A stretch of DNA of 64,000 bases from Paenibacillus terricola (GCF_014779765.1 NZ_JACXZA010000012.1:28346-92345), one strand, 5' to 3'. Counted from the stretch's first letter, positions 16,221 through 25,749 are shown. The notes: a model not told the origin generated them from the sequence alone. Translations and numbers: made by a program.

Positions 16221-19200
16221 TAGACTGACACCTCCGCTGCAGAAGGCTGCAGGGCAACGATCAACTGCCCCGCCTGCACCGCATCGCCTGGCTTTACATA
16301 GTGCGTATTTACGATAAACCCGTCGCATGGCGCCTGCTGGGAAAACTCCATTTTCATACTCTCTACGATGAGAAGCGCATCACCCTTGTTCACTCGTTGA
16401 CCCGGCTCGACGAGCACTTTCCATACACTGCCCGGCATGTTGCAGCGTACCGCTTCCGTACCCTCCGGCAGCTCTTCTTCTACAGAGGAGTGCTGCGCAT
16501 CCGGTTCCAACACATATTCGGCAAGGCCGAGCTCGTGCCAGCGATTTCGCTCCGCTTGGAATGCAGCTTGCTGCGAGATACGGAACGCGTTCGCGCTGTC
16601 TGTAATAGAATCAAGGAATTGCAAATAGCTGCCGAGATCGAAAGTTGTCTCTGTAATCGACACCTCATAACGACCGCGCGGGAAGTCTTCCCTTAATTGC
16701 AGCAGCTCATCAGCGGTGACCGGATAGAATTGAATCTGATCGAAAAACCGGAGCAGCCATGGTTTGTTGTGCTTGAAGCTGTCGGTTGCGCTGCGGAGTC
16801 GATTCCACATCTGAATCGTTCGCCCAACGAACTGATAGCCGCCCGGACCTTCCATGCCGTATACGCACATATATGCGCCGCCGATGCCAACTGCATTCTC
16901 CGGCGTCCATGTACGTGCCGGATTATACTTCGTCGTGACTAGCCGATGGCGAGGATCGATTGGTGTTGCAACGGGAGCGCCAAGATAGACGTCGCCAAGT
17001 CCCATAACCAGATAGCTTGCTTCATAGACTATGCGCTTCACGTCTTCGATCGAATCAAGACCATTCACGCGGCGAATGAACTCCAGATTGCTCGGGCACC
17101 AAGGCGCATCCGGACGGACGCCTTGCTGATAACGTTCAATGGCGAGCTGCGTCGCCGGATCATCCCACGAGAGCGGCAGCTTAATAATCCGGGAAGGTAC
17201 TTGAATCGATTCAAGAGGCGGCAGTTGACGGTCGAGCTCTAGCAGCCGTGTACAAGTTTCCTGCATCGTCATGATGTCGCGGTCGATATGAACTTGCAGC
17301 GAGCGTATGCCCGGCGTTAGGTCAACAACCGGAATTTCGCCATCGTCCACAATCGCCTGCATCAGTGCATGGACTTGGAAGCGCAGCTTCAGATCAAGCT
17401 CCATCGGTCCATACTCAACAAGCAGGTTCTCGTCGCCGCTGCAGCGAATCGTGATGGGGAATGGACGGTTCTCAACCTCCTGCGCCAAGATCGGATACTG
17501 CGGATCGAATGGCCGCTCCGCCGGCAATTTCATTGCCCGGGCAATAACAGCGGCCGTATCTGCTTGCAGCTGCGACTCGCCCAGCGCGTCATCGCCAATC
17601 GCGTTCAACCATACGTTCTGCGCTTCGCGCAGCCCATCTGCTTCCTCCAGCGTCAGCAGACGGAAACGAACTTTATCGCCAGGACGAAGCTGACCCAGCT
17701 TCCAGAACTCAGCCGAAGCCGTCGTTACCGGGCAGACGAAGCCACCAAGGCTAGGACCGTCTGGGCCGAGCAGAATCGGCATGTCGCCCGTCAGATCAAG
17801 CGTACCAACAGCGTAAGCATTATCGTGAATGTTCGACGGGTGAAGCCCCGCTTCTCCACCATCTTCACGCGCCCACAGCGGAGCAGGCCCGATCAGCCGC
17901 ACGCCCGTTCGCGAGCTGTTGAAATGCACTTCATAGCTTGTTGCCGCAAGCTCGGCAAGGAAGACAGGCTTCAAATATTCCTGCGTGCTGTGCGGACCTG
18001 GAATCACTCCGATCGTCCACTCTCGCGTCAGCGCAGGACGATCTGCCGGAGGAAGCTCAGCCTGATATTCAGCCAGACTTGCCACTTGGTCGGTACCGTC
18101 CACTGCCGATTGCCGCTGAACGCCTAACACATCGCCCGTTCGCAGCGCGCGACCGCCATGACCGCCGAAGCCGCCAAGCGTGAATGTCGATGAACTGCCG
18201 AGAATACGCGGCATGTCGAGTCCGCCAGCTACGAGCAGATAAGTACGCAGCCCCATCTTCGCTTCGCCGAATCGGAGCACCTGACCACGCTGCGCCAGCA
18301 CCGGCTTGTAGAGCGGCACCTCACACTGATCAAGCTTCGCATCCATATCCGCACCCGTGAGGCAGATCCAGATGTCGCTTCGGAACGTATAAGCACCGCC
18401 GCGCAGCGTCAGCTCAATGCCCGCTGCATCATCGGCATTGCCGAGCAATCGATTGCCGATGCGGAACGACAGCGGATCCATCGGCCCGCACGGCGGTACG
18501 CCAACATCCCAATGACCTCTGCGGCCCGGATAGTCCTGCACCGTCGACTGCACGCCGCCATCGAGCACTTCAATGGCATGCTCGGTCGGTTCGAAGCTGT
18601 TTAACAATCGCGTGTAGACGTCGCCTTCAACGACAGCCTGCTCCTGCAGCAGCGACTGCAAATACGACAGGTTCGTCGTAATGCCATACATTCGCGTCTC
18701 CGACAGCGCCTTGATCAGCTTCGCAATCGCGTCGGCGCGGTCGCGGCCGTGCACGATGATTTTGGCCAACATCGGATCGTACAGCGACGTTACAATAATG
18801 CCATCCCGCACCCATGTCTCATTGCGTGCATCCTCCGAGAATACGGCACGATCTAATTGACCAGCGCTTGGGCGGAAGCTGTGATGACAGTCCTCCGCAT
18901 AAATGCGGGCTTGCATACTGTGTCCCTGCGGCGTCGGCACGTAGGATTCGAGCCCATGCAGCTCATCGGCCGCTTCCTTCACCATCCACTCAACCAGATC
19001 GACGCCAAGCACTTCCTCCGTCACGCCGTGCTCGACTTGAAGCCTTGTATTCACCTCGAGAAAATAAAACTCGCTCGTCGTCGGATCATATAGAAACTCG
19101 ACCGTTCCCGCGCTTCGGTAACCAGCCTCCGCAGCAAGACTGCGCGCCGCCGCGAACATCCGCTCGCGCACCTCCTGCGCCAGCTTCGGCGCCGGACTCT

Positions 19201-19918
19201 CTTCAATCACCTTCTGGTTGCGGCGCTGGATGGAGCAGTCCCGTTCGCCGAGCGCTGCCACCTCGCCGAACCGATTGCCGAAGATTTGCACCTCGACGTG
19301 TCTCGCCTTGGCGATATATTTCTCTAGGAACACGCCGCCGTTCTTGAAGTTCGTCTCCGCAAGATGTCGGACAGATTCGAATGCATCGCGCAGCTCGCGT
19401 TCGTCGGCGCATACGCGCATACCGATACCGCCGCCGCCGGCCGTGCTCTTCAACATCACCGGATAACCGATGCCCGCAGCGGCGACTACCGCTTCGCCGA
19501 GCTCCGTAATGAGCGGCGTACCCGGAGCGAGCGGTACGCCCGCCTTCTCCGCAAGCTCGCGGGCGGAGTGCTTCAGGCCGAACATCTCCATCTGTTCGGG
19601 CGTCGGGCCGATGAACGCGATGCCGCGCTCGCGGCAGGCGCGGGCGAAGTCCGCATTTTCGCTCAGGAAGCCGTATCCCGGATGAATCGCCTGCGCACCC
19701 GTCTGCTCTGCTACTTGCAGAATAAGCTCCGCATTTAAGTAGCTGTCCTTCGCAGCGCCTTCCCCGATCAGCACCGCCTCATCAGCAAGATCGACGTGCA
19801 GACTGTCCTGATCGGCTTGCGTATAGACGGCTACGGAGGCGATGCCAAGCTTGCGCAGCGTGCGCTCAATGCGGACGGCGATGGCGCCGCGGTTGGCGAT
19901 AAGTATTTTGTCGAACAT
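16220..19918 (-). CDS. Biotin-dependent guanidine/urea carboxylase
   Basis: A 1232-residue multidomain enzyme. Residues 1-450 form a biotin carboxylase (DKILIANRGAIAVRI; STAGGGGIGMRV; NTRLQVEHGVTEE). Residues 460-780 match the KipA/allophanate hydrolase subunit 2 fold (STVQDYPGRRGHWDVGVPP). Residues 860-1080 match KipI/subunit 1. The C-terminus is a biotinyl domain with ESMKMEF. It uses ATP and bicarbonate. Annotated families call this urea carboxylase, but the guanidine-I riboswitch and the two DUF1989 genes indicate a guanidine carboxylase that makes carboxyguanidine. ATG 19918 follows GGAGAGG; five upstream codons are open but lack a site. Confidence 0.9.
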   Translation of the reverse strand: MFDKILIANRGAIAVRIERTLRKLGIASVAVYTQADQDSLHVDLADEAVLIGEGAAKDSYLNAELILQVAEQTGAQAIHPGYGFLSENADFARACRERGIAFIGPTPEQMEMFGLKHSARELAEKAGVPLAPGTPLITELGEAVVAAAGIGYPVMLKSTAGGGGIGMRVCADERELRDAFESVRHLAETNFKNGGVFLEKYIAKARHVEVQIFGNRFGEVAALGERDCSIQRRNQKVIEESPAPKLAQEVRERMFAAARSLAAEAGYRSAGTVEFLYDPTTSEFYFLEVNTRLQVEHGVTEEVLGVDLVEWMVKEAADELHGLESYVPTPQGHSMQARIYAEDCHHSFRPSAGQLDRAVFSEDARNETWVRDGIIVTSLYDPMLAKIIVHGRDRADAIAKLIKALSETRMYGITTNLSYLQSLLQEQAVVEGDVYTRLLNSFEPTEHAIEVLDGGVQSTVQDYPGRRGHWDVGVPPCGPMDPLSFRIGNRLLGNADDAAGIELTLRGGAYTFRSDIWICLTGADMDAKLDQCEVPLYKPVLAQRGQVLRFGEAKMGLRTYLLVAGGLDMPRILGSSSTFTLGGFGGHGGRALRTGDVLGVQRQSAVDGTDQVASLAEYQAELPPADRPALTREWTIGVIPGPHSTQEYLKPVFLAELAATSYEVHFNSSRTGVRLIGPAPLWAREDGGEAGLHPSNIHDNAYAVGTLDLTGDMPILLGPDGPSLGGFVCPVTTASAEFWKLGQLRPGDKVRFRLLTLEEADGLREAQNVWLNAIGDDALGESQLQADTAAVIARAMKLPAERPFDPQYPILAQEVENRPFPITIRCSGDENLLVEYGPMELDLKLRFQVHALMQAIVDDGEIPVVDLTPGIRSLQVHIDRDIMTMQETCTRLLELDRQLPPLESIQVPSRIIKLPLSWDDPATQLAIERYQQGVRPDAPWCPSNLEFIRRVNGLDSIEDVKRIVYEASYLVMGLGDVYLGAPVATPIDPRHRLVTTKYNPARTWTPENAVGIGGAYMCVYGMEGPGGYQFVGRTIQMWNRLRSATDSFKHNKPWLLRFFDQIQFYPVTADELLQLREDFPRGRYEVSITETTFDLGSYLQFLDSITDSANAFRISQQAAFQAERNRWHELGLAEYVLEPDAQHSSVEEELPEGTEAVRCNMPGSVWKVLVEPGQRVNKGDALLIVESMKMEFSQQAPCDGFIVNTHYVKPGDAVQAGQLIVALQPSAAEVSV

Positions 19919-20039
19919 TATGATCCTCTCCATCCCCCATGATTGCTTAACGTCTATCTATCAGCACGTGTTCACAAAGTTCGGTTGTCAGCACCGAGAA
20001 TGATTCGATGCCGACTTTGCTTCTTGTACTGCTTCGTGA

Positions 20040-20705
20040 TCACAAGCGAACTTCGTTCCAGATCAGGACGCGCACTGGCGTCGGGTTATACGCATTGCAC
20101 GGATTGTTCAGCTGCGGACAGTTGCTAATGAGCACCATCGTGCGAGCAATCGCCTGCATCTCCACATAAGCGCCCGGCGACGAGATGCCGTCTGCGAAAG
20201 TCAGACCGCCATCCTCCGAAACCGGCACATTCATGAAGAAGTTAACGTTAGGTGCCAGATCACGTTTTGTATACCGCTCATCACCCTGCTTCGCCAATTG
20301 GAGCATGAAGGTGTCGCGGCAGTTGTGCATATGCAGCTTTTCATGTGCATATCGCACTGTATTGCTCTGCGCCGAGCAGCTTCCGCCGACCGTATCGTGA
20401 CGGCCGCATGTGTCGGCAACAATCTCGACGAGCGGCTTGCCCGATTCCGCCCGGAGCACCGAACCTGTCGTTAAGTAAATATTTCCTTGCGCCGCAATCG
20501 TCGTGACTGCACTGTAGTGATCCTCCGGATTGTCTGCATCGTAGAACAGTGTATCCGCAGCCTGATTTCCTTCCATATCGACAATGCGCAGCACCTGTCC
20601 TGGTTCCAGCACATGCATCCAGCCATCTCCCGCCGGAATCACCTCGTTCACTATCGCTTCCGATTGTTCGCGCGGTAATACCATCTCTTCTCTCACGATT
20701 GACAC
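20040..20705 (-). CDS. DUF1989 protein, carboxyguanidine deiminase subunit
   Basis: A 221-residue urea carboxylase-associated protein. The metal-site motif is [20 protein letters not shown], and [12 protein letters not shown] and [13 protein letters not shown] follow. In characterised guanidine operons two DUF1989 paralogues form the heteromeric deiminase that turns carboxyguanidine into allophanate plus ammonium. Start GTG 20705 follows GGGGAGGGA. A GTG at 20741 overlaps the previous stop but has no site. It lies between its paralogue and the carboxylase, with a 121-base gap before the latter. Which of the two subunit names applies I cannot tell. Confidence 0.85.
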   Translation of the reverse strand: MSIVREEMVLPREQSEAIVNEVIPAGDGWMHVLEPGQVLRIVDMEGNQAADTLFYDADNPEDHYSAVTTIAAQGNIYLTTGSVLRAESGKPLVEIVADTCGRHDTVGGSCSAQSNTVRYAHEKLHMHNCRDTFMLQLAKQGDERYTKRDLAPNVNFFMNVPVSEDGGLTFADGISSPGAYVEMQAIARTMVLISNCPQLNNPCNAYNPTPVRVLIWNEVRL

Positions 20706-20737
20706 AAGCAATCCCTCCCCGTTCGATTGTTTATATC

Positions 20738-21463
20738 TCACACGCCCAGCAGCGTGTAATATTCCTTGGTATTCTCGAATGCACGGCGGTTCTCGCCCCT
20801 GAAGTTCAGACAGTAATCCGCGTCATCAGCCGGCACCGCTTGCAACACCTCAATCTTGACCGGAACCGATGGGTATTCCGCTCGCGGGTCCAGCGGGTTC
20901 GGCGTGTTCGATAGAATGAGCAGCGTATCCATCTCCGTTCGCAGCGTCACCGTCGCGCCTGCCGGACAATGATCGACGTCATAGCGCATCGCACCCGAAG
21001 CATCCACTGCCACTTTGGAGAACAAATTAACGACCGGCATCATATCTCTTGGTCTTAGTCCATTCCGAACGAGCTCGACCGCGAAGTTCTCCTGACCGCT
21101 GCGCAGCCATTCGTTGCGCTCCGCCTGATAATTCGTCGTTCCGTACTTCGTATCAGTCGCTTCGCGATAAGAATAGCCGCTGATCGGATCATGCCAACCG
21201 AGACTGTCTTCTACGAAGCTTGCCAATACGCGTCCGTTGTCGCTCATCAGCACATTGCCTCGCGTATAGCGAGCCGTATACTGCGCCTTCAGCGAATCCG
21301 GCATGTTGTAGCGTTCCGTCAGATCGTTTGCATGGTACAGCTGAATCGCCACATTCGCACCGGCCTCCAGCGCCGTGAATCGGATGAGCTTGCCGCGCCC
21401 GATCGTGCCCGACCATTTGCCGCCAGGACGTATCGTCGGGCTCCATATTGCATTGCTTTCCAT
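20738..21463 (-). CDS. DUF1989 protein, carboxyguanidine deiminase partner subunit
   Basis: A 241-residue paralogue of the next gene. Family motifs are [40 protein letters not shown], and [11 protein letters not shown] with the paired His-Asp. It keeps [12 protein letters not shown], equivalent to the partner's [12 protein letters not shown]. The Cys of the partner's CGRHD is replaced by GWHD, so the two subunits probably contribute unequally to the active site. ATG 21463 follows AAGGAGG. It follows the permease by 31 bases. Function is inferred from the guanidine carboxylase pathway. Confidence 0.85.
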   Translation of the reverse strand: MESNAIWSPTIRPGGKWSGTIGRGKLIRFTALEAGANVAIQLYHANDLTERYNMPDSLKAQYTARYTRGNVLMSDNGRVLASFVEDSLGWHDPISGYSYREATDTKYGTTNYQAERNEWLRSGQENFAVELVRNGLRPRDMMPVVNLFSKVAVDASGAMRYDVDHCPAGATVTLRTEMDTLLILSNTPNPLDPRAEYPSVPVKIEVLQAVPADDADYCLNFRGENRRAFENTKEYYTLLGV

Positions 21464-21494
21464 ATCGATTGCCTCCTTATCGAATCGGTTATTT

Positions 21495-22397
21495 TTACAC
21501 CCATGGGAAGAAACGTTTGTTCATTAGAGCGAATATTCTGTCACTTATGAGACCAAGCAATCCGATGACGATAATGCCAACGAAGATTTGATCCGTATTG
21601 AGATATCGTTGTGCTTTCATAATGGCGTAACCTAAACCGCTGTTAACGGCGACGAGCTCTGCAACGACGAGATATGTCCATGCCCAACCAAGAATGAGGC
21701 GGAGCGTGTGCATCAGCTGCGGTTGAATCGCGGGGATAAGCACCGTTTCGATGACTTTCCAACGGCTTGCGCCAAGCGTGAACGACGCCTGCACGAGATC
21801 ATGCGGCACGCGGCGCACATTGTCCGCAACCATAAGGACAAGCTGGAAGAAACAGCCGATGAAGATAAGCATCACTTTGGCCCATTCGCCAATGCCGACC
21901 CACACCATGATGAGCGGAATGAACGCTACAGCCGGCATATAACGAATGAACTCCATGGGCGGCTCGATGAATGCTTCACCGAATTTGAACGTACCCGCGA
22001 ATATGCCGATCGGAATGCCGATTACACACGCCAGCAGGAACCCGCCCATGACGCGGAACACGCTAATGCCGATGTGATGCCAGTACTCGGAGGTGCCAAG
22101 CAGATGAATCATCTCGGTCAACACTTTATCCGGGGTGGGCAGGAAGATCGGATTGACCGCCTCCGTGTAGCTGAGTGCAGACCAGAGAAGAAGCAGCAGG
22201 AGGAACGATGAACCTGCCGTTATCCCGAACGATCTTGACCCGATATCCTTGAAAATCTGCATGCGATGCGGCTTGCGCCGCTTCGCCTTCAGCCCCGTCA
22301 CAGCGGTCGTCGCCCCTGTCGGAGGCAGGTCTGTGAGCCCCGCCGATCTTAGCTGGGCTTGTTGCTGGGTGGCAGTAGAAGCAGTCGATCCACGCAT
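21495..22397 (-). CDS. ABC transporter permease, SsuC/TauC-like (guanidine operon)
   Basis: A 300-residue inner-membrane protein. After a 55-residue polar N-terminus come six hydrophobic segments, beginning ITAGSSFLLLLLLWSAL. The EAA-type loop is RRVPHDLVQASFTLGASRWK, with the G and the preceding A conserved, ending VLIPAIQPQLM. It belongs to the nitrate/taurine/sulfonate importer class. ATG 22397 follows AAGGAGG. It sits 15 bases after the binding-protein gene, and the matching ATPase is at the operon's far end. Confidence 0.88.
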   Translation of the reverse strand: MRGSTASTATQQQAQLRSAGLTDLPPTGATTAVTGLKAKRRKPHRMQIFKDIGSRSFGITAGSSFLLLLLLWSALSYTEAVNPIFLPTPDKVLTEMIHLLGTSEYWHHIGISVFRVMGGFLLACVIGIPIGIFAGTFKFGEAFIEPPMEFIRYMPAVAFIPLIMVWVGIGEWAKVMLIFIGCFFQLVLMVADNVRRVPHDLVQASFTLGASRWKVIETVLIPAIQPQLMHTLRLILGWAWTYLVVAELVAVNSGLGYAIMKAQRYLNTDQIFVGIIVIGLLGLISDRIFALMNKRFFPWV

Positions 22398-22412
22398 CTT
22401 CCGTCGCCTCCT

Positions 22413-23420
22413 TTATTGTCCTGTTACAAACGACGAATCGAAGATTGCGTCGAAGTCTTTGATTGAGCTAATCATATCGAGCTCTTGCAGAAAATCAGCC
22501 GTTTTCTTCGCCGTGAACGCAAGCGACGAGTAATCCTCTTGTTTGCCGAATGCTTGCACATTCTCTTCCTTCGTGAACAGCTTGACGCTGTCGAGGCCAA
22601 GCTTAAATTCCTCCGGCGTCGTCTCCGCTTTCTCTGCGAGCAGTTTAATGGCTTCGTCCGGATGCGTTTTGAAATATTCCAACCCTTCGAACCAGGCGTC
22701 AACGATGTGCTGAACATCTTCCTTGCGGTTCTTCACGACACTGTCCCGAAACACGAGCAGGTCGGGAATAAGTCCCGGCGTATCTTTGGAAGAGAACAAA
22801 ACTTTACCCTTACCTTCAGTGACCGCCTTCGTCTGGAACGGCTCCCACAACACCGACGCATCCGTTTTGCCCGTGATGAAGGCCGGACCCGCATCGTTAA
22901 CTGTCATGTTCACAAAGTTAACATCACTTTCTTTCATCCCGCTCTGTTCGAGTGCGGTTAGGAGCAGCAGATGGTCGACCGTTCCGAGCTCAGTTGCCAC
23001 TGTTTTGCCAGCCAAATCCTTCACGCTCTGAATGCCCGGTTTCGCCACAATTGCATCGCCGCCATTCGAGTTATCGTTCACTAATACAGCCTTGAGCCCA
23101 ATTCCTTTGGATACTGGCGCGAGCGTGTCGCTAAGCGTCTGGGAGTTGGCATCTACTTTACCCGTTGCGAGCGCCTGCAGCGAATCGCTGTATACCGGGA
23201 ACCACTTCAACTCCACGTTAACCCCATGCTTCTCGAACAGACCTTGCTGCTCGACGAGGTACCACATATACCAACCTGGCCAAGGGCTGAGCGCAATGGT
23301 AATCGGCTTTTCCGCACCGCCCGCCGCCGTTTCCTTCGAAGATCCGCCGCACCCCGTCAAAGCTGCCGACATCATAAGCACAAGCACCATAGCTAGCATC
23401 CAGCCGCGAAATTTCCTCAC
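22413..23420 (-). CDS. ABC substrate-binding lipoprotein, SsuA/NMT1-like (guanidine operon)
   Basis: A 335-residue binding protein. GTG 23420 follows AGGGAG, and the lipoprotein signal ends MMSAALTGC, where the Cys would be lipidated. The body matches the NMT1/SsuA fold: ALSPWPGWYMWYLVEQQGLF near the start, SVKDLAGKTVATELGTVDH and DASVLWEPFQTKAV. It is the first gene after the guanidine-I riboswitch and terminator, so it is the one most directly controlled by guanidine. A frame open a further 54 codons upstream runs into the riboswitch and is not coding. Confidence 0.9.
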   Translation of the reverse strand: MRKFRGWMLAMVLVLMMSAALTGCGGSSKETAAGGAEKPITIALSPWPGWYMWYLVEQQGLFEKHGVNVELKWFPVYSDSLQALATGKVDANSQTLSDTLAPVSKGIGLKAVLVNDNSNGGDAIVAKPGIQSVKDLAGKTVATELGTVDHLLLLTALEQSGMKESDVNFVNMTVNDAGPAFITGKTDASVLWEPFQTKAVTEGKGKVLFSSKDTPGLIPDLLVFRDSVVKNRKEDVQHIVDAWFEGLEYFKTHPDEAIKLLAEKAETTPEEFKLGLDSVKLFTKEENVQAFGKQEDYSSLAFTAKKTADFLQELDMISSIKDFDAIFDSSFVTGQ

Positions 23421-23454
23421 CGACTCCACTCCCTTTATCTGTTCCAAAGTATAA

Positions 23455-23487
23455 GAAAAAGCCCGGGAGACATGGATCTCCCAGGCT
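23455..23487 (-). terminator. Riboswitch-controlled terminator
   Basis: On the minus strand AGCCTGGGAGA pairs with TCTCCCGGGCT across TCCATG, then a run of five T. The left arm is part of the conserved 3' end of the aptamer, so ligand binding should prevent its formation. Confidence 0.85.
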
Positions 23488-23640
23488 TTTGTCCTTCCGT
23501 GTATGCGCACCTTCTGCCCGCTTCTGCCGCGGCTGATTGGCCATCGCACGCCATCTCTCGGACCAGTCTTGACCACCCTCAACGCATACTTTTCAGTGTG
23601 CGATTAAGGGGGATCAACGGAACCCTAGACAGCTTTGTCG
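23477..23640 (-). promoter_or_regulatory. Guanidine-I riboswitch (ykkC family)
   Basis: The minus strand carries the conserved blocks of the class in order and spacing: CTAGGGTTCCG (near 23630), ACTGGTCCGAGAG (near 23565), and ACACGGAAGGACAAAAGCC (near 23500), followed by TGGGAGA. The last block overlaps a terminator, the standard ON-switch arrangement: guanidine stabilises the aptamer and lets transcription reach the operon. It lies between the operon promoter and the binding-protein gene. Confidence 0.93.
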
Positions 23641-23696
23641 TTCTTCATCCTTGAAGCTCCCGGTGTAAAGGGGCTTGGCGAGAACCTTTATTTGGT

Positions 23697-23713
23697 TGTA
23701 AGATAACCTAACA
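23697..23713. promoter_or_regulatory. GlnR/TnrA-type box downstream of guanidine promoter
   Basis: TGTAAGATAACCTAACA fits TGTNAN7TNACA. It is centred near +12 relative to the predicted start, a repressing position, just before the riboswitch. Confidence 0.7.
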
Positions 23714-23722
23714 TCTACACTT

Positions 23723-23751
23723 AGTCTATTGGCAAATTCCGCTTGTGTCAA
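23723..23751 (-). promoter_or_regulatory. Predicted sigma-A promoter of guanidine operon
   Basis: TTGACA (23746-23751 on the minus strand) and TAGACT (23723-23728) with 17 bases between them. Confidence 0.7.
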
Positions 23752-23757
23752 CACTTA

Positions 23758-23774
23758 TGTTAGATAATATAACA
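23758..23774. promoter_or_regulatory. GlnR/TnrA-type box upstream of guanidine promoter
   Basis: TGTTAGATAATATAACA fits TGTNAN7TNACA. It is centred near -50, the position used for activation by TnrA and GlnR. Confidence 0.7.
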
Positions 23775-23866
23775 CAATATATTTGACATAAAATTGAAAA
23801 AGTCGGTTTTTGAGCCGAAAAGTCAGACAAAATGTCGAATAAACGTTGTAAGTTCGTCGGGCTAAC

Positions 23867-24014
23867 TGAGGGAGGAAAAGAGGGTGAAACCGGTCAAATG
23901 TGAGGTTTCATGCGATTTTGGTCCAAAATTAGGGAGGCATTGGACGGTCAAATACCCTCGGATAACGTCGGATGACATCGCCAGATAGGTTAGCTAATCA
24001 CCCTTTCTCCCTCA
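23867..24014. repeat. Imperfect long inverted-repeat element, 148 bp
   Basis: The left end (23867-23887) and right end (23998-24014) pair over about 16 bases with two 2-base bulges (TGAGGGAG..GGGTGA against TCACCC..CTCCCTCA). Inside, TGAAACC/GGTTTCA forms a smaller stem. GCTAAC (23861) and GTTAGC (23989) offer a competing or pseudoknotted pairing. It is non-coding. The rest of the 490-base gap 23775-24264 is AT-rich, with no other signal I can name. Confidence 0.55.
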
Positions 24015-24264
24015 CCTGTCTAGTATGAGAAAAATTTCACAACCATCGAAACTATTTAATATCAATTATTTGCAAGGTATCTATTCGAGAATTTGTGGGG
24101 TTGATTCGAACGAATTAATCCTTTAGTATTCATCTACAATTAACAAAAATGACATTTTCATGTTGAATTGGAGAATTTGTAACGGACTAAAAACTTTTTT
24201 GATGTCACTAGGGACCACACAAAATTAAATTTAGGAATTTGTATAGATTGGAGTTGGTTTTAAA

Positions 24265-25695
24265 ATGAACGATAATTCGTTTGACAGGAATCTATATCGG
24301 ATGACAATGATAATAATTTTATTTTTACTTATACCTCTATCTGGGTGTACATCGGGCGGCAACGACTCCTCCTCTCAAGACTTCAATAATCTTGACGACA
24401 ACTTGTTGAACGTTAACCAGAATAAGTTGTCAGCAGATAAGGTGGACATATGGTGGGATCAGTCTTCAGGCATCCCAGCGAGCAGCTTCGCGGATGTACA
24501 TTTGGAGAAACAATTCAAGGATACTCATTTCAAGTTTACCGAGTTCCATACGCCGTTTATTTTTGCCTCTCCGTCTAAAAACGACCTATTTACGAAGCTT
24601 AATTCAGAAGTCAGCCCGGATCTTATCGTATTTAACAGTCGGTTTCTTCCCTTGTTAATAGAGATCGGGTACTTAGACCCTATCATCAATAACCGGGCAG
24701 ACGATCTAAACATTCAGGAGTCAGCATTAGAACAAATCAATTCTGCCGCACCTGATCACCAGCTGTACGCACTTCCATTCGGACAGAATGTTGTGGGGTT
24801 ATTTTATAACAAAGCAATATTCAATGAGATGAATGTACCTTATCCAACAGACGGCATGACTTGGGAGGACGTTATCGCCCTTGCCCAGCGTGTATCAAAT
24901 CCCGAGAAATGGTCGGCACTCGATGCAGCAGATTTTGATCTAGTAGCTAGCCAACTTTCAATTCGTTTATATAATCCCGCAACGCAGCAGGTTGATTTGG
25001 AATCGGACGAGTGGGCAAGAATGGAGCAGTTCGCCAAAAGACTGAACGGACTTCAGAGTAAAGGAAAGAGCGCAGCAACATCCACAGACAGCAGCATGTA
25101 CGCATTTTCCAATGGCAGAATAGCTATGGTTGCAGGCTCTCTGTATGATGACACTCAATTAATGCAAGGCTTTTATGATCAAGAAAGCAATATAATCTCC
25201 AACGGTGTGGAATGGGATGTCGTCAGCTATCCTGTATTCAATGACGATAAACTCCTGGCCCCAGCTGCCCAATCGCTGTATATTGGCGTACCGCGCGCAG
25301 GGAAGAATAAGGAGGACGCCTTTAAAATAATGAAACACCTGTTATCTAAGGAGGTTCAAGTGGACAACATGCGCAACGGGTTGGCAAGCCTTCTAGACGA
25401 CTCCGCATCTTACGCGGATGAATTCGGTCAATCGTCGTCGCTGTTGTCGGGCAAGTCAACAGCCTCATTCTTTAAAAGGATGCAAGAAGGATCTTTCGAT
25501 CCAAGTCTCGACGACTATTTCATCATGGGACATTGGATCAAAAGCGTCGTTAACTCTGAGACTTTCTTGGCTGATCAAACCTTGGAAAGGGCAAAGGGCC
25601 ATCTCCGCAGCGATATTTCGGACTATATTGTAAAACGGTCTAAATTCATTGATCAAATAAAGACGAAGACAAATGAACAACATGAAATGGAATAG
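24265..25695 (+). CDS. Extracellular solute-binding lipoprotein (family 1, sugar type)
   Basis: A 476-residue lipoprotein. The signal MTMIIILFLLIPLSGC ends in a good lipobox (LSGC). The body follows the family-1 binding-protein pattern: DIWWDQSSGIPASSF, DLIVFNSRFLPLLIEIGYLD, ALPFGQNVVGLFYNKAIFNE, YPTDGMTWEDVIALAQ and VGVP-like YIGVPRAGKNKEDAF. No permease or ATPase gene accompanies it, so it is an orphan or serves a system elsewhere. Base composition is clearly more AT-rich than its neighbours, which suggests later acquisition. The start may be ATG 24265 or the ATG at residue 13. It lies between the guanidine and urea operons on the opposite strand. Confidence 0.8.
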   Translation: MNDNSFDRNLYRMTMIIILFLLIPLSGCTSGGNDSSSQDFNNLDDNLLNVNQNKLSADKVDIWWDQSSGIPASSFADVHLEKQFKDTHFKFTEFHTPFIFASPSKNDLFTKLNSEVSPDLIVFNSRFLPLLIEIGYLDPIINNRADDLNIQESALEQINSAAPDHQLYALPFGQNVVGLFYNKAIFNEMNVPYPTDGMTWEDVIALAQRVSNPEKWSALDAADFDLVASQLSIRLYNPATQQVDLESDEWARMEQFAKRLNGLQSKGKSAATSTDSSMYAFSNGRIAMVAGSLYDDTQLMQGFYDQESNIISNGVEWDVVSYPVFNDDKLLAPAAQSLYIGVPRAGKNKEDAFKIMKHLLSKEVQVDNMRNGLASLLDDSASYADEFGQSSSLLSGKSTASFFKRMQEGSFDPSLDDYFIMGHWIKSVVNSETFLADQTLERAKGHLRSDISDYIVKRSKFIDQIKTKTNEQHEME

Positions 25696-25749
25696 ATCCA
25701 TTTGCCATTAAATCAGCAAATCCAGGCGTTGTCCGTCTACAATGCAGCA

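Noticed and set aside
23421..23582. 54-codon N-terminal extension of the guanidine operon binding protein
   Set aside because: It overlaps the riboswitch aptamer and terminator; the GTG at 23420 has a ribosome site and begins a proper lipoprotein signal.
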